A DNA stretch of 64,000 bases from Streptomyces camponoticapitis (GTDB lineage Bacteria; Actinomycetota; Actinomycetes; Streptomycetales; Streptomycetaceae). Location: positions 1 through 64,000 of the forward strand of contig NZ_BMMV01000008.1 in the NCBI RefSeq assembly GCF_014646115.1. Reading direction: 5' to 3'. Numbering within the stretch: position 1 is the stretch's first letter; each line of letters begins with the position of its first letter. The notes beneath the pieces were generated by a model. That model saw only the letters and a program-made list of their open reading frames with translations, was not told the origin of the DNA and did not search any database. This document shows, one piece after another, positions 45,860 through 58,604 of the stretch. The position numbers were made by a program, and so were the translations under genes.

Positions 45860-46531
45860 TCAGCGACCGGTCTCCGGCCCGTCCTCCCGGTCGGCCGGCA
45901 GATACGGCGCCCCGAAGGGCACCCACTCCGGCTCCGGGTCGCGCGGACCGAACAGCGCCGTCAGCGCCAGATGCACGACCATCGCCGCCGCCGGCCACGC
46001 CAGCAGCGCGCCCCGGGCGTTCAGCTCCAGCGGCGCGTCGAACGTCGCGCCCTCTCCCGCCGCGCGCGCCTGCGTGACCACGTCGTCCGGGCCCAGGCTC
46101 CAGCCGACCAGCCAGGCCAGCCCCGACGCGAGCAGCGCGCCCAGCGCCAGGCCCACGACCAGCGGGACACCGCCGCGCCGGCGGAACAGGAAGACGAGGG
46201 CCGCGCTGACGGCGCCGAATCCCAGGGCCAGCAGCACGAACGTGCCGTCCGCGCCGATCGCCTCCTCGCCCTCCGTGTCCTTCAGGAACACGGCCGACTC
46301 ACCGGCGATCAGCGGCACCCGGGGCGACAGCCAGAGCCAGAGCAGTCCGAGCAGGGCACCGGAGACAGCCACGAGGAGCGTCACGACGGCGGCCTGCTTC
46401 AGCTCGGTCCTCCTGTCGGTCTCGTCCGCCGCGTCGGCGGACGGATGGGCGGCCGTGGCTCCCGGACCCTGGGCCTTCTGCCAGGGGTCGTCGTTCGAGG
46501 GCTGGTGGGGCGGCGTCAGAGGAGCTGTCAC
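45860..46531 (-). CDS. Hypothetical membrane protein (DUF2567-like)
   Basis: This ~223-residue protein has a polar N-terminus (~45 residues) and four membrane helices: LVAVSGALLGLLWLWLS, TFVLLALGFGAVSAALVFLF, VGLALGALLASGLAWLVGW and LLAWPAAAMVVHLALTALFG. It resembles actinobacterial DUF2567 proteins; this assignment is from memory of the pattern and moderate in confidence. It lies just downstream of the ABC permease on the same strand, so it may be part of that unit. GTG start. Confidence 0.75.
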   Translation of the reverse strand: MTAPLTPPHQPSNDDPWQKAQGPGATAAHPSADAADETDRRTELKQAAVVTLLVAVSGALLGLLWLWLSPRVPLIAGESAVFLKDTEGEEAIGADGTFVLLALGFGAVSAALVFLFRRRGGVPLVVGLALGALLASGLAWLVGWSLGPDDVVTQARAAGEGATFDAPLELNARGALLAWPAAAMVVHLALTALFGPRDPEPEWVPFGAPYLPADREDGPETGR

Positions 46532-46565
46532 CCCGCCATCGTGCCAGGCATGGCCCGGCGGTGCC

Positions 46566-47408
46566 TCATCGGACTGCCGCACGCCTGTACGCCCACGTCG
46601 CCACGGCCAGCGAGACGACGCCGACGGCCGCGCACACCGCGAGGTCGAGCGCGACGGTGGGCCAGTCGGGATGCCGGTCGAAGGTACGGGCCAGGGCCTC
46701 GACGCCGTACGTGGACGGCAGCAGATCCCGGGCGTAGGTGATCGGCCCCGGCAGCCGGTCGGCGGGCAGCACACCCAGCAGCAGCGCGGCGGACATACCG
46801 AGCTGCCCGAGCAGCGTGGCCAGTTCCTGACGGGGCGCGAGCAGCCCGAGCGCCGCCCCGAGGCCCGCCAGCGCGGCGCCGGAGAGCGGGATGACGGCGA
46901 CCAGCACCCAGAGATGGGTGAGCGGCAGATCGAAGAGCAGACTGCCGGTCACCGCGGTCACGGCGGTGCCCGGCACGGTGAACGAGGCGTACGCCCCGGC
47001 CGCGCCCAGCACCACGGCGGCGGGCGGCACGGGCAGCGTCGCGTAGTGGTCGAGACCGCCGGTGGCCCGGAGCTGACCGAAGTACTGGGCGAGCAGATTG
47101 AGCGCGACGAACGCCACGACGAGCACGCTCGACCCGGCGACCACGGCCCGCGACTCGGCGGCGCCGTCGACGACACCGCGCATCAGGATCATGATCCCGA
47201 CGGACTGGAAGGTCGCCACGAAGAGCAGTGGGATCCGGGCGACCCGGGCCCGCGACAGCTGCGCCCGGTACACGGCGGCGAGCGAGGGCAGCAGCCGCGC
47301 CCGCGGCGCCAGCGCCGCCGGCACCCGGTCGGCTCGGTCGGTCGCGGCACGGGGGTCCGGAACTGTCCGGCTCTTCCCGCCGACGGCCTCCGCGGGCACG
47401 ATGCTCAC
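46566..47408 (-). CDS. ABC-2-type exporter permease
   Basis: This ~280-residue integral membrane protein has six hydrophobic segments and the central region typical of ABC-2 permeases (DHYATLPVPPAAVVLG; LFDLPLTHLWVLVAVIPLSG; LPGPITYARDLLPSTYGVEALARTF). With the ATPase encoded upstream it should form an exporter for an unknown substrate, possibly a lipid, antibiotic or ion-linked compound. The GTG at 47408 has GGAG upstream and overlaps the stop of the doubtful frame before it. ATG 47465 is an alternative start. Confidence 0.85.
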   Translation of the reverse strand: MSIVPAEAVGGKSRTVPDPRAATDRADRVPAALAPRARLLPSLAAVYRAQLSRARVARIPLLFVATFQSVGIMILMRGVVDGAAESRAVVAGSSVLVVAFVALNLLAQYFGQLRATGGLDHYATLPVPPAAVVLGAAGAYASFTVPGTAVTAVTGSLLFDLPLTHLWVLVAVIPLSGAALAGLGAALGLLAPRQELATLLGQLGMSAALLLGVLPADRLPGPITYARDLLPSTYGVEALARTFDRHPDWPTVALDLAVCAAVGVVSLAVATWAYRRAAVR

Positions 47409-48028
47409 CTGACGCAGCTCCTGTTCGCTCCGGACGGACGGATGCGGGCACGCCGTGTGACGCACGTGGCCGACCGCGACCAGCGTGCCATACGCCCGGA
47501 ACGCGCCGAACGCCCCGTAGGGGCGGTCGAGTTCCGGCCGAGCACGGGCGGCGCGCCACCGTGTGCGACCGGGGTTGGCGCCGGTCGGCCGCGCCCGACT
47601 CCGGCACCCGGAGACCCGGCGCGCCTCCCTGCGACATCGTCCTGACCGCCGGAGGCGGAAGGCGGAACTCCATGGCCGCCCGCGCCGGTCACGGCGGGCG
47701 CGTGTCCGGCGGGCGCGGAGAGGACGGACCCGTCTCCGGCGGACGGAAGGGCGACGCGCGCGCGGACGGCGGCGCCGGCCCCGGGGGCCGCGAAGGCGGC
47801 CCGCGCGGGAGCGCTGTCACGGCCCGCGACCATCCGGGTGATCACCGTGGGTACCGGGCCTGTGCGCCCGCTCCCGGCCTCGTCACCCCCGGCGGTCACG
47901 GCAGATACCGGCCGGAAGCGACCGCCCGCCCCGCCCAGGAACGCGGCGCGCGCGGAAACCGCGGCGCGGCCCCCGGTGGGTGTCCGGGCAGGCGTCGGAG
48001 CCGTACATCTTGAGTTCTTCGCGCTCAC
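47405..48028 (-). CDS. Doubtful 207-residue frame between ABC ATPase and permease
   Basis: A 624-bp frame fills the only large gap in the exporter operon. Its GTG overlaps the ATPase stop (GTGA at 48025-48028) and its TGA overlaps the permease GTG (47405-47408), so it is coupled at both ends. The first ~110 codons keep strong G/C at third positions, then this weakens. The product is Ala/Gly/Pro/Arg-rich and low-complexity, without signal peptide, membrane helix or motif. It could be a real linker protein, a decayed or frameshifted gene, or non-coding DNA open by chance in GC-rich sequence. No other gene is supported in this stretch. Confidence 0.35.
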   Translation of the reverse strand: MSAKNSRCTAPTPARTPTGGRAAVSARAAFLGGAGGRFRPVSAVTAGGDEAGSGRTGPVPTVITRMVAGRDSAPARAAFAAPGAGAAVRARVALPSAGDGSVLSAPAGHAPAVTGAGGHGVPPSASGGQDDVAGRRAGSPGAGVGRGRPAPTPVAHGGAPPVLGRNSTAPTGRSARSGRMARWSRSATCVTRRARIRPSGANRSCVR

Positions 48029-49005
48029 GCCTTCACCAGCCCCTGGGCCTGGCCGCCGAGGGCCAGATAGACGTCCTCCAGGCTGGGCGTCGCCAGTGTG
48101 AAGTCGTCCAGGGCCGCGAACGCCGCGCCGCCCGTCACCGCCGCCACCGCGGCGCGGGCCTCGTCGGGGGCGAGCCGCAGCACCCAGCGGCGGCCCGACT
48201 CCTGCGCGGAGCCGCGCAGCGCGGCGACCTCGGGGACGTCGAGCGGGGCACGCTCGCGCCAGACGAGTTCGAGGCGTACGTCGCCCGCGACCTGTTCCTT
48301 CAGACCGGACGGGGTGTCGCAGGCGATGACCTTGCCCCGGTCCAGCACGGCGACCCGGTCCAGGACCGTCTCCGCCTCGATGACGTTGTGGGTGACCAGC
48401 AGCACCGTCGCGCCGCGTTCGGCCCGGCGGCGGTCGACCGCCGCCCAGACGGCGCGTCTGGCGACCGGGTCCATACCGGTCGTGGGTTCGTCCAGGACGA
48501 GCACCGGCCGGTCCCCCACCAGCGTCGCCGCGAAGCAGGCCATCCGCCGCTGCCCGCCGGAGAGCTTCTTCAACGGGCGCCCGGCGAGTTCGGTCAGGCC
48601 GAGTTCCGCGAGCACCGCGTCCCGCTCCGCCCGCGCCTCGCGCAGACCGAGCCCCCGCAGCCGGCCCGTGGTCTCGGCCGCGAGCCCGACCGTCAACTCG
48701 TCGAGCGCCGTGGACTCCTGGCCGAGATAGCCGATGAGGCGCGACGCACGCTCGGGATGGCCGACCAGATCGTGGCCGAGGACGTCGACGCTGCCCGAGT
48801 CCGGCCGCATGAGCCCGGTGAGCTGACGTACGAGGGTGGACTTGCCCGCACCGTTGGGACCGAGCAGTCCGAAGATCTCGCCCTGCCGCACATCGAGGGA
48901 GATCCCGTCGTTCGCGCGCACCTCGGGTGTCGCCGGGGTCCCCCGTCTGCCGCGCGCGGCGGGGTACGTCTTGACCAGCTCCCGCACCGCGCACACCGTA
49001 CTCAC
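48025..49005 (-). CDS. ABC exporter ATP-binding protein
   Basis: This ~326-residue DrrA-like ATPase has Walker A GPNGAGKST, the signature LSGGQRRMA, Walker B VLVLDEPTTGMDP and H-loop VTHNV. A C-terminal accessory domain of ~90 residues (LKEQVAGDVRLELVWRERAP...) is typical of exporters for antibiotics or lipids. It pairs with the permease at 46566-47408. The substrate is unknown. GTG start with a weak ribosome-binding site. Confidence 0.93.
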   Translation of the reverse strand: MSTVCAVRELVKTYPAARGRRGTPATPEVRANDGISLDVRQGEIFGLLGPNGAGKSTLVRQLTGLMRPDSGSVDVLGHDLVGHPERASRLIGYLGQESTALDELTVGLAAETTGRLRGLGLREARAERDAVLAELGLTELAGRPLKKLSGGQRRMACFAATLVGDRPVLVLDEPTTGMDPVARRAVWAAVDRRRAERGATVLLVTHNVIEAETVLDRVAVLDRGKVIACDTPSGLKEQVAGDVRLELVWRERAPLDVPEVAALRGSAQESGRRWVLRLAPDEARAAVAAVTGGAAFAALDDFTLATPSLEDVYLALGGQAQGLVKA

Positions 49006-49120
49006 AAGAGACGAGCCTACGGGGTCCGACTGCCCGGAATCCGCCCGGGGGCGCCCGCCCGCCTCCCGCTCTCGGGCGCGGTTCGGGCCACCGGCCGGGT
49101 CCGGCGGCCGAGGGCGGGCA

Positions 49121-50431
49121 CTACTCCGCCGCCCCGTCACCCTTCACGGACGGACGCTCCGCCGCCGCCCGCACATCGATCTCACGCCAGAACCCCGCCC
49201 TGATCGCGTACCGGTCGTGCTCGTCGATCTGGTCGTCCTTGTGCGCGAGGAGCCCGAAGCGGGCCGCGTACCGCAGCACCTCGCCGTCGATACGGTGCGG
49301 GATCCGCGGGTACATCGTGGACAGCTTCTGCACATGGGCCGCGTCCGGCAGCCGCTCCATCCAGCGTCGGGCGAACACCTGTCCCACCTCGAAAGGGTCA
49401 CCGCCGACCGTCGTGATGTCCTCCTCGCGGTCGGCCCAGCGCTGCTCGGCGCTGGTGAGCTGCGCGAGCGTCGGCAGCGACGCGGTCTCGGGCGACTCAC
49501 CGAGCTGCCCTCCGCCGCCCGTGCGCTCGACCCAGCCCCGGTCGGACGACCAGCGCAGCGTGGCGTTCCCCGGCGGGGGCGCGGGCGCGGCGTGGGGTCC
49601 CGGGGCGCGCAGGGCGGCCAGGTCCTTCGGGGTGGGGACGCCCTTGCCGCCGGCGGGCGCCGACTGCCCGGTCCCGGCGTCGTGCTCGTGCCCCGGCCCG
49701 GCGTCCGGGCCGTGCTCCGTCGTCGCCGGCGCCGTCCCGTTGCGGGCGGACGCGGCCTGTGCCTCGGCCGCCCGCTCGGCGGACGCGGCGAGCGCCGACT
49801 CGGGCAGCGGCGCGGAGAGGATGGCGGCGATCTCGGGGCGCGGCGCGGGCGGGGGCGCGCAGACACCGCCGAAGTCCTTGGCCCGTACGGCCTTGGTGAT
49901 CCAGGCCCGGTCGAGGACCCGGCGTTCGTCGGCCTCGGCCACCAGGTCCTCGGACTGGTTGTAGTCGCCGTCCGCCGCCTGGACCGCCCACAGGTGCACG
50001 GCGACGCCGTGTTCCTTCGCGGACATCAGGCCGGGCAGCAGATCGCCGTCACCGGTCACCAGCACCACGTCCGAGCAGGCGCGATTTCTGGCCAACTCCG
50101 TGAGCTCGGCATGCATGGCCGCGTCGACGCCCTTCTGCGCCCATCTCCCGTCGCTACGGGTCAGCGCACCGAGCCGGACGGTGACACGTGACATGACGCG
50201 CAGCCGGCGGTGTTCGGGCTGCGGTACGCGGTCGGGGGCGCCGTCGAACCAGTAGATACGGAGCAGCGGCTGCTCCGTATCGGCCTCGGCACGCTCGCGC
50301 AGCCCCTGGATGAGGGCGGCGTGGTCGACGGTGATGCGTGAGCGGGCCGGTTCTCCGGCGAGGAGGCTCGCGGCGGCGCCCAGCAGGTAACCGGCGTCCA
50401 CCAGGACGACGCAGCGGTCCACGTGTTCCAC
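49121..50431 (-). CDS. NYN-domain (PIN-like) nuclease-family protein
   Basis: This 436-residue protein has an N-terminal NYN domain, a PIN-like fold found in putative RNases. Acidic residues expected at the metal site are visible: Asp12 (VLVDAGYL), KGVDAAMHAEL and VTGDGDLLPGL. A long Pro/Ala-rich linker (~200-330) follows, then a C-terminal domain (VGQVFARRWMERLPDAAHVQKL..) that may be an RNA-binding winged helix of the LOTUS type. Function unproven; RNA processing is likely from the fold. It runs divergently from the small basic protein gene, with ~235 bp between. Confidence 0.87.
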   Translation of the reverse strand: MEHVDRCVVLVDAGYLLGAAASLLAGEPARSRITVDHAALIQGLRERAEADTEQPLLRIYWFDGAPDRVPQPEHRRLRVMSRVTVRLGALTRSDGRWAQKGVDAAMHAELTELARNRACSDVVLVTGDGDLLPGLMSAKEHGVAVHLWAVQAADGDYNQSEDLVAEADERRVLDRAWITKAVRAKDFGGVCAPPPAPRPEIAAILSAPLPESALAASAERAAEAQAASARNGTAPATTEHGPDAGPGHEHDAGTGQSAPAGGKGVPTPKDLAALRAPGPHAAPAPPPGNATLRWSSDRGWVERTGGGGQLGESPETASLPTLAQLTSAEQRWADREEDITTVGGDPFEVGQVFARRWMERLPDAAHVQKLSTMYPRIPHRIDGEVLRYAARFGLLAHKDDQIDEHDRYAIRAGFWREIDVRAAAERPSVKGDGAAE

Positions 50432-50667
50432 CCTCTTTCGGGAACGTCGGGATCGGAAGTTGCTACGGGTTTGCTTCGAGTCTGCCCGACCGCAACTGGC
50501 TTAACGGCCGGAACTGGATCATCGGCGTGGCGTGTCCCTCCCGGCTACCCCCAGGGACGGTCGAACCGTGGTCCGTTACGCACAGCTATGATCCAAAATG
50601 CGGTGAGTCACGGCATATGTGAATCTGGTCGCGGCCCTGGCCCCAACATCCTTCAGGAGGCAGCACC

Positions 50668-50844
50668 ATGGCCAAGAACAAGAACCGTGACCGCGGCAAG
50701 CACCAGGACCGCTCGTCCACCGAGCGTGGCGCCGAGCAGCCCTCGTCCTCCTCGACGGAGGCCAAGGCCGAGCAGATACAGTCGCAGGTCAACCCGTCCG
50801 ACGTGGCCCACAAGGGCCGCCAGAAGCGCTTCGGCCACAACTGA
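50668..50844 (+). CDS. Small basic hydrophilic protein
   Basis: A 58-residue protein begins MAKNKNRDRGKHQDR, continues with a Ser/Glu/Lys-rich stretch, and ends DVAHKGRQKRFGHN. AGGAGG lies seven bases before the ATG. It is highly charged and probably disordered, with no known domain. Similar small proteins are widely conserved in Streptomyces but uncharacterised. It converges on dnaE with a strong terminator between. Confidence 0.8.
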   Translation: MAKNKNRDRGKHQDRSSTERGAEQPSSSSTEAKAEQIQSQVNPSDVAHKGRQKRFGHN

Positions 50845-50880
50845 CGCGCCGACTCACGCGGTCGGCCGCACATGACCGAA

Positions 50881-50914
50881 GAGGGGCACGCCCGGTCTCC
50901 CGGGCGTGCCCCTC
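50881..50914. terminator. Bidirectional terminator between small protein gene and dnaE
   Basis: A perfect 15-bp stem (GAGGGGCACGCCCGG with CCGGGCGTGCCCCTC) carries a TCTC tetraloop, between two convergent genes. Confidence 0.9.
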
Positions 50915-50955
50915 CGTGCGTACGCGTTCCGCTTCCGCCGCCCCGCCGGGTACCG

Positions 50956-54501
<3,546 letters not shown>

Positions 54502-54796
54502 GGCTGAGGCCTCCAGCGAAACGAGCGGACGAGCGGGGCTGCCGAGCGAGGGCCCGCCTCGGCTCGGCCACGGGGGAACAGCCTCGAAGTGTACGACCGC
54601 CCACTGACAATCCGAGCGCGTCGGGGCGATGTCCCGACGAGTCCGAACCGGGCGTCACGAACCTTCGGGTCGACCGGCGCCGGACGGGCACGCACCGGTA
54701 CGTTCGTGCGTTGCCAGTACTGACGGCGCCGTCGCCCGAGGCGGGTGGCGTGTCAGTTCGTCCGCCCAGTTCGTCATGTTCCAGGAGGCACCACCG

Positions 54797-56131
54797 ATGT
54801 CGGTCCCGCGCCCGGTCGAAGCAGCTGACCAGCAGCGAGGGGAGGAGATCCTCACCGTGTTCGGCACCGCCTTCGGTGCCCTGCTGGCCGCTGACCCGGC
54901 GGCCTTCCAGGTCAAATTCCGGAAGATGGCCGCCTCCGCCTTCGCCTTCTACCGAGGCACCGCGAGCCTGTTCTACAACGACCTGGAACGGGAGCAGCAC
55001 GGCGGGCCGTACGTGGACGAGCGCACCGGCCGGGTCTGGATCCACGGCGATCTGCACGCCGAGAACTTCGGCACGTACATGGACGCGAACGGCCGGCTGA
55101 TCTTCAACGTCAACGACTTCGACGAGGCCTATGTAGGACCGTTCACCTGGGACCTGAAGCGCCTGGCCGCGTCGCTCGCGCTGATCGGCTACACGAAGGC
55201 CCTCAGCGACGACCAGATCAGCGAACTGGTCCGGATCTACGCCGCCGCCTACCGCGAGCGGATCCACGCGCTGGCGACGGGCGCCAAGAACGACGAGGTG
55301 CCGCCCTTCACCCTGGACACGGCGACCGGCCCGCTGCTCGACGCGCTCCGCGACGCCCGCTCGCTGACCCGCTTCGGCCTGCTCGACTCGATGACCGAGA
55401 TCCGTGAGTTCGAGCGCCGCTTCGCCCCGGGCGGCGGCTCCATCGAGCTGGACGCCGCCACCCGCTACAAGGTCCTGGCGGCCTTCGACGGCTATCTGGA
55501 GACCCTGCCGGAGTCCAGCCTGACCCGCCCCGACTCGTACCGGGTGAAGGACGTCGTGGGACGGCGAGGCGTCGGCATCGGCTCGGCCGGCCTGCCCTCG
55601 TACAACATCCTGCTGGAGGGCAACAGCGACGCCCTGGAGAACGACGTCGTGATCTACCTCAAGCAGGCGCAGACCCCTGCCGTCTCCCGGCACATCACCG
55701 ACGAGCGGGTGCGCGGCTACTTCCAGCACGAGGGCCACCGCACGGTGATCTCGCAGCGCGCGCTCCAGGCGCACGCCGACCCGTGGCTCGGCTGGACCGA
55801 GCTGGACGGCGCGGGCCAGCTGGTCGCCGAGGTCTCCCCGTACGCGGTCGACCTCGACTGGTCGGATCTCGACGACCCGGCCGAGATCGCCGCCGTCGTC
55901 GCCGACCTCGGCCGCGCGACGGCGACGATGCACGGAGCGGCGGACGACGAGAGCGGGCACTCGCTGGTGCCGTTCAACACGGAGCGGGCCATCGACGCGG
56001 CGATCGCGGCGGACGAGGAGGGCTTCCCCGAGCTGCTGGTGGAGTTCGCCCACAGCTACGGGGCGCGGGCCCGCGCGGACCACCAGATCTTCGTGGACCT
56101 CTTCCGCAACGGACAGCTCGCCGGCGGCTGA
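54797..56131 (+). CDS. DUF2252 protein, kinase-like fold
   Basis: This 444-residue protein has DUF2252, which resembles aminoglycoside phosphotransferases and protein kinases. Motifs WIHGDLHAENFGTY and the following FNVNDFDEAYVGPFTWDLKR look like a catalytic loop (HGDLHxxN) and metal-binding DFD. Small-molecule phosphorylation is plausible but unproven. The ATG at 54797 has AGGAGG nine bases upstream. Frame continues upstream into unconserved DNA that should not be included. Confidence 0.9.
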   Translation: MSVPRPVEAADQQRGEEILTVFGTAFGALLAADPAAFQVKFRKMAASAFAFYRGTASLFYNDLEREQHGGPYVDERTGRVWIHGDLHAENFGTYMDANGRLIFNVNDFDEAYVGPFTWDLKRLAASLALIGYTKALSDDQISELVRIYAAAYRERIHALATGAKNDEVPPFTLDTATGPLLDALRDARSLTRFGLLDSMTEIREFERRFAPGGGSIELDAATRYKVLAAFDGYLETLPESSLTRPDSYRVKDVVGRRGVGIGSAGLPSYNILLEGNSDALENDVVIYLKQAQTPAVSRHITDERVRGYFQHEGHRTVISQRALQAHADPWLGWTELDGAGQLVAEVSPYAVDLDWSDLDDPAEIAAVVADLGRATATMHGAADDESGHSLVPFNTERAIDAAIAADEEGFPELLVEFAHSYGARARADHQIFVDLFRNGQLAGG

Positions 56132-56224
56132 CCCCGCGCCGCCCCGGTCCGACCGGCCGGATCCGACCGGGGCGACGGCGACCTTAGGGACCCCTTACAG
56201 GTTCTCGTGGCACACTCGGCGACG

Positions 56225-56917
56225 ATGGACATATCGGCGGCACGGCTCAGGGCGCTGCGGGCGGCATTGTTCACGGCACTGGCCGTGACGCTGTCCGCCG
56301 GCTCCCATGTCCTGCTGTCGCGGGCCCCGCTGCCCCTGTCCGTCGTCGCCGTCCTGTGCGCCGTCGTGTTCCCGGTCTCCTACGCCCTCGCGGGGCGCGA
56401 GCGGGGCTTCTGGCGTATAGCGGCCCTGCTCGTCCCGCTCGAACTGGCCGCGGACACCATCTTCACCACCGGCCAGAACGTCTGTTACGGGGCCGCCGGC
56501 GGCCCCGTCGCCGGACCGCTGCGCTCCGTCGGCTTCGACGTCCTGTGCGGCGGCAGCTTCGGCTCCCCGCTGCCCGGCGTCTCGGCGGCGGCCTCGCCCG
56601 AGAGCGCGGCGGCCACCCTGCTGGGCTCCCCCGATCCCGCGCTCCCGTGGCTGCTCCTCGCCACTCATGTCGCGATCGGTCTGCTCGCCGCGCTCTGGCT
56701 GCGGCGGGGCGAGGCAGCCATGGCCGGCCTGGTGCGGGCCCTCGCCGGTTTCGCCTTCCGGCCGCTGCTGGTCGCCGTCGCGGTGGCCGGCACGGTCCGC
56801 CGTACGGTACGGCGCTTCCCCCGCCCCGCCACGGCCCCGCACACCTCCCGTACGCGCCTGTGCGCGCACTCCGTCGGACGACGGGGACCACCTCGCTCGG
56901 CCCTTCTCCCGGCCTGA
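56225..56917 (+). CDS. Hypothetical membrane protein
   Basis: This ~230-residue protein has five to six hydrophobic helices in the first two-thirds (LFTALAVTLSAGSHVLL; PLSVVAVLCAVVFPVSYALA; WRIAALLVPLELAADTIFTT; LPWLLLATHVAIGLLAALWL) and an Arg/Pro-rich C-terminal tail without membrane segments. Paired cysteines occur in external-looking loops. It is unrecognised apart from belonging to Streptomyces membrane proteins of this sort. It precedes a DsbA-like gene by ~105 bp on the same strand. GTG 56207 is an alternative start. Confidence 0.7.
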   Translation: MDISAARLRALRAALFTALAVTLSAGSHVLLSRAPLPLSVVAVLCAVVFPVSYALAGRERGFWRIAALLVPLELAADTIFTTGQNVCYGAAGGPVAGPLRSVGFDVLCGGSFGSPLPGVSAAASPESAAATLLGSPDPALPWLLLATHVAIGLLAALWLRRGEAAMAGLVRALAGFAFRPLLVAVAVAGTVRRTVRRFPRPATAPHTSRTRLCAHSVGRRGPPRSALLPA

Positions 56918-57022
56918 GCACCACGGCGGCAGCCGTCTTCGGCCACCGTCCGTCCCCCGCGTACCGGCGCGCGATCCTCCGCGCCCGCGCGTCTCGTCCG
57001 ACCCACACGGAGCAGACCAGTC

Positions 57023-57838
57023 ATGAGCGCACGCAACAGCAACGCCAACAAGGCCGCCGCCCGCGAGAGGCTGCGCGAGCAGCGCGAGCGGCAGGCGAAG
57101 AAGGACCGCACCCGCCGCCAGCTCGTCGTCGCCGGATCCACCGTCGCCATCCTGGCGATCGCCGGGGGCGTCGGCTTCGGCGTCGTCCAGGCCAACAAGC
57201 CCTCGCACTGGGAGGCGGCCAAGGACGCGACCAAGGTCACCGCGCCGAAGCACACCTCCGGCACGAACGGCACGACCGTCGTCATCGGCAAGCCCGAGGC
57301 GAAGAAGACCCTGGAGCTGTACGAGGACTCCCGCTGCCCGATCTGCGCGACGTTCGAGCAGCATGTCGGCGCCACGATCCAGAAGGACGTGGACGCGGGC
57401 AAGTACAAGGTCAAGTACGTCGGCGCCACGTTCATCGACAACTCGGACAACGGCGAGGGCTCGAAGAACGCGCTGTCCGCGCTGGGCGCCGCGCTCGACG
57501 TGAGCCCCGAGGCGTTCTCGGCGTACAAGACCGCGCTCTACTCGACGCAGAACCACCCCAGCGAGAGCGACGACAAGTTCGCCGACGACAGCGTCCTGCT
57601 GAAGATCGCCGACTCGGTGGACGGGCTCAAGGGCAACGCGGCGTTCAAGAACGACGTCGAGAGCGGCACGTTCGACGCCTGGGCGATGAAGATGTCCGCG
57701 ACGTTCGACAGCAGCAGCGTCGAGGGCACCCCGACGCTCCGCATGGACGGCAGGGCAGTCACCGCGGAGGGCAGCGAGAACGCCCCGCTCACGGCTCCGG
57801 AGTACACGGCGGCGATCGCCAAGGCCCTGGCCGCGTGA
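57023..57838 (+). CDS. Membrane-anchored DsbA-like thiol oxidoreductase (CPIC)
   Basis: This 271-residue protein has a basic N-terminus, one membrane helix (about residues 34-55) and an extracytoplasmic thioredoxin_4-type domain with active site SRCPICATF near residue 110 and cis-Pro loop GTPTLRM near 237. It is a paralogue of the CPAC protein at 18972-19817 but differs in the dipeptide between the cysteines, which tunes redox potential. Role probably disulfide formation or isomerisation in exported proteins. Confidence 0.88.
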   Translation: MSARNSNANKAAARERLREQRERQAKKDRTRRQLVVAGSTVAILAIAGGVGFGVVQANKPSHWEAAKDATKVTAPKHTSGTNGTTVVIGKPEAKKTLELYEDSRCPICATFEQHVGATIQKDVDAGKYKVKYVGATFIDNSDNGEGSKNALSALGAALDVSPEAFSAYKTALYSTQNHPSESDDKFADDSVLLKIADSVDGLKGNAAFKNDVESGTFDAWAMKMSATFDSSSVEGTPTLRMDGRAVTAEGSENAPLTAPEYTAAIAKALAA

Positions 57839-57871
57839 CGGTACGGAGTCACCGGGACGAGGCCAACGGGT

Positions 57872-57911
57872 GACGGCGTACGGGCCACTCCTCCGTGGTC
57901 CGTACGCCGTC
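57872..57911. terminator. Bidirectional terminator between DsbA-like and DLH-like genes
   Basis: A 17-bp stem with one mismatch (57872-57888 with 57895-57911) and a 6-base loop lies between convergent genes. Confidence 0.85.
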
Positions 57912-57978
57912 GGGCATGACCGGGCGCGACGCCGCGCCCGGCGGCCGGGGGACATACCCCCGGCCGCTGGGAAACGGT

Positions 57979-58560
57979 CTACGCCTGGTCGCCCAGCGAC
58001 TCGATGAAGGCCAGCCCCGTGCGCCAGGTCTGCTCGGCCGCCGACTCGTCGTAGTCCGGCAGGTCCGGGTCGGTGTAGAGGTGCCCGACGCCCCGGTACC
58101 GGTAGATCTCCACGTCGGCGCCGATCTCCCGCATGCGCAGATACCAGGTGTTCAGCCAGTCGTGCGGCTCGGACACGTCCGGGTCGGCGACATGCAGCTG
58201 TACGGGCAGGTCGTCCACCGACGCGGTCGCGGCGATGTCCGACGTACCGTGCATCAGCAGCAGCCCGCGGGCCTTCGAGTCCCCCAGCGCGAGCGTCTGC
58301 GCGACGGACCCGCCGAGGGAGAAGCCCGCGTACAGCAGACCGCGCTCCGAATAGGGCGCCACGGCGAGGACGGCGCGCCTCAGCAGTTCGTCGGAACCGA
58401 TCTTGTCCCTGAGCGCCCTGCCCTCCTCGACCGTCTCGACGGTTTGGCCCTCGAAGAGGTCGGGCACGTGCACGTGGTGTCCGGCAGCGCGCAGCCGCTC
58501 GGCTCCCGCGTGCACCGCCGGGCGCAGGCCGTGGGCCGAATGAAAGAGAACGACGTCCAT
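57979..58560 (-). CDS. Dienelactone-hydrolase-family protein
   Basis: This 193-residue alpha/beta hydrolase has the dienelactone hydrolase fold. The nucleophile is Ser81 (AGFSLGGS) where classical dienelactone hydrolases use Cys. The later acid and histidine are expected near LHVADPDVSEPHD and RYRGVGHLYTD. It is short and starts MDVVLFHSAHGLRP, typical of this small subfamily. Substrate unknown; an ester or lactone. It is divergent from the MscS gene by 44 bp. Confidence 0.87.
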   Translation of the reverse strand: MDVVLFHSAHGLRPAVHAGAERLRAAGHHVHVPDLFEGQTVETVEEGRALRDKIGSDELLRRAVLAVAPYSERGLLYAGFSLGGSVAQTLALGDSKARGLLLMHGTSDIAATASVDDLPVQLHVADPDVSEPHDWLNTWYLRMREIGADVEIYRYRGVGHLYTDPDLPDYDESAAEQTWRTGLAFIESLGDQA

Positions 58561-58604
58561 CCGCCCATCCTGCCAGGTGGGCACCCCCGTCCGAATCCGG
58601 AGCC

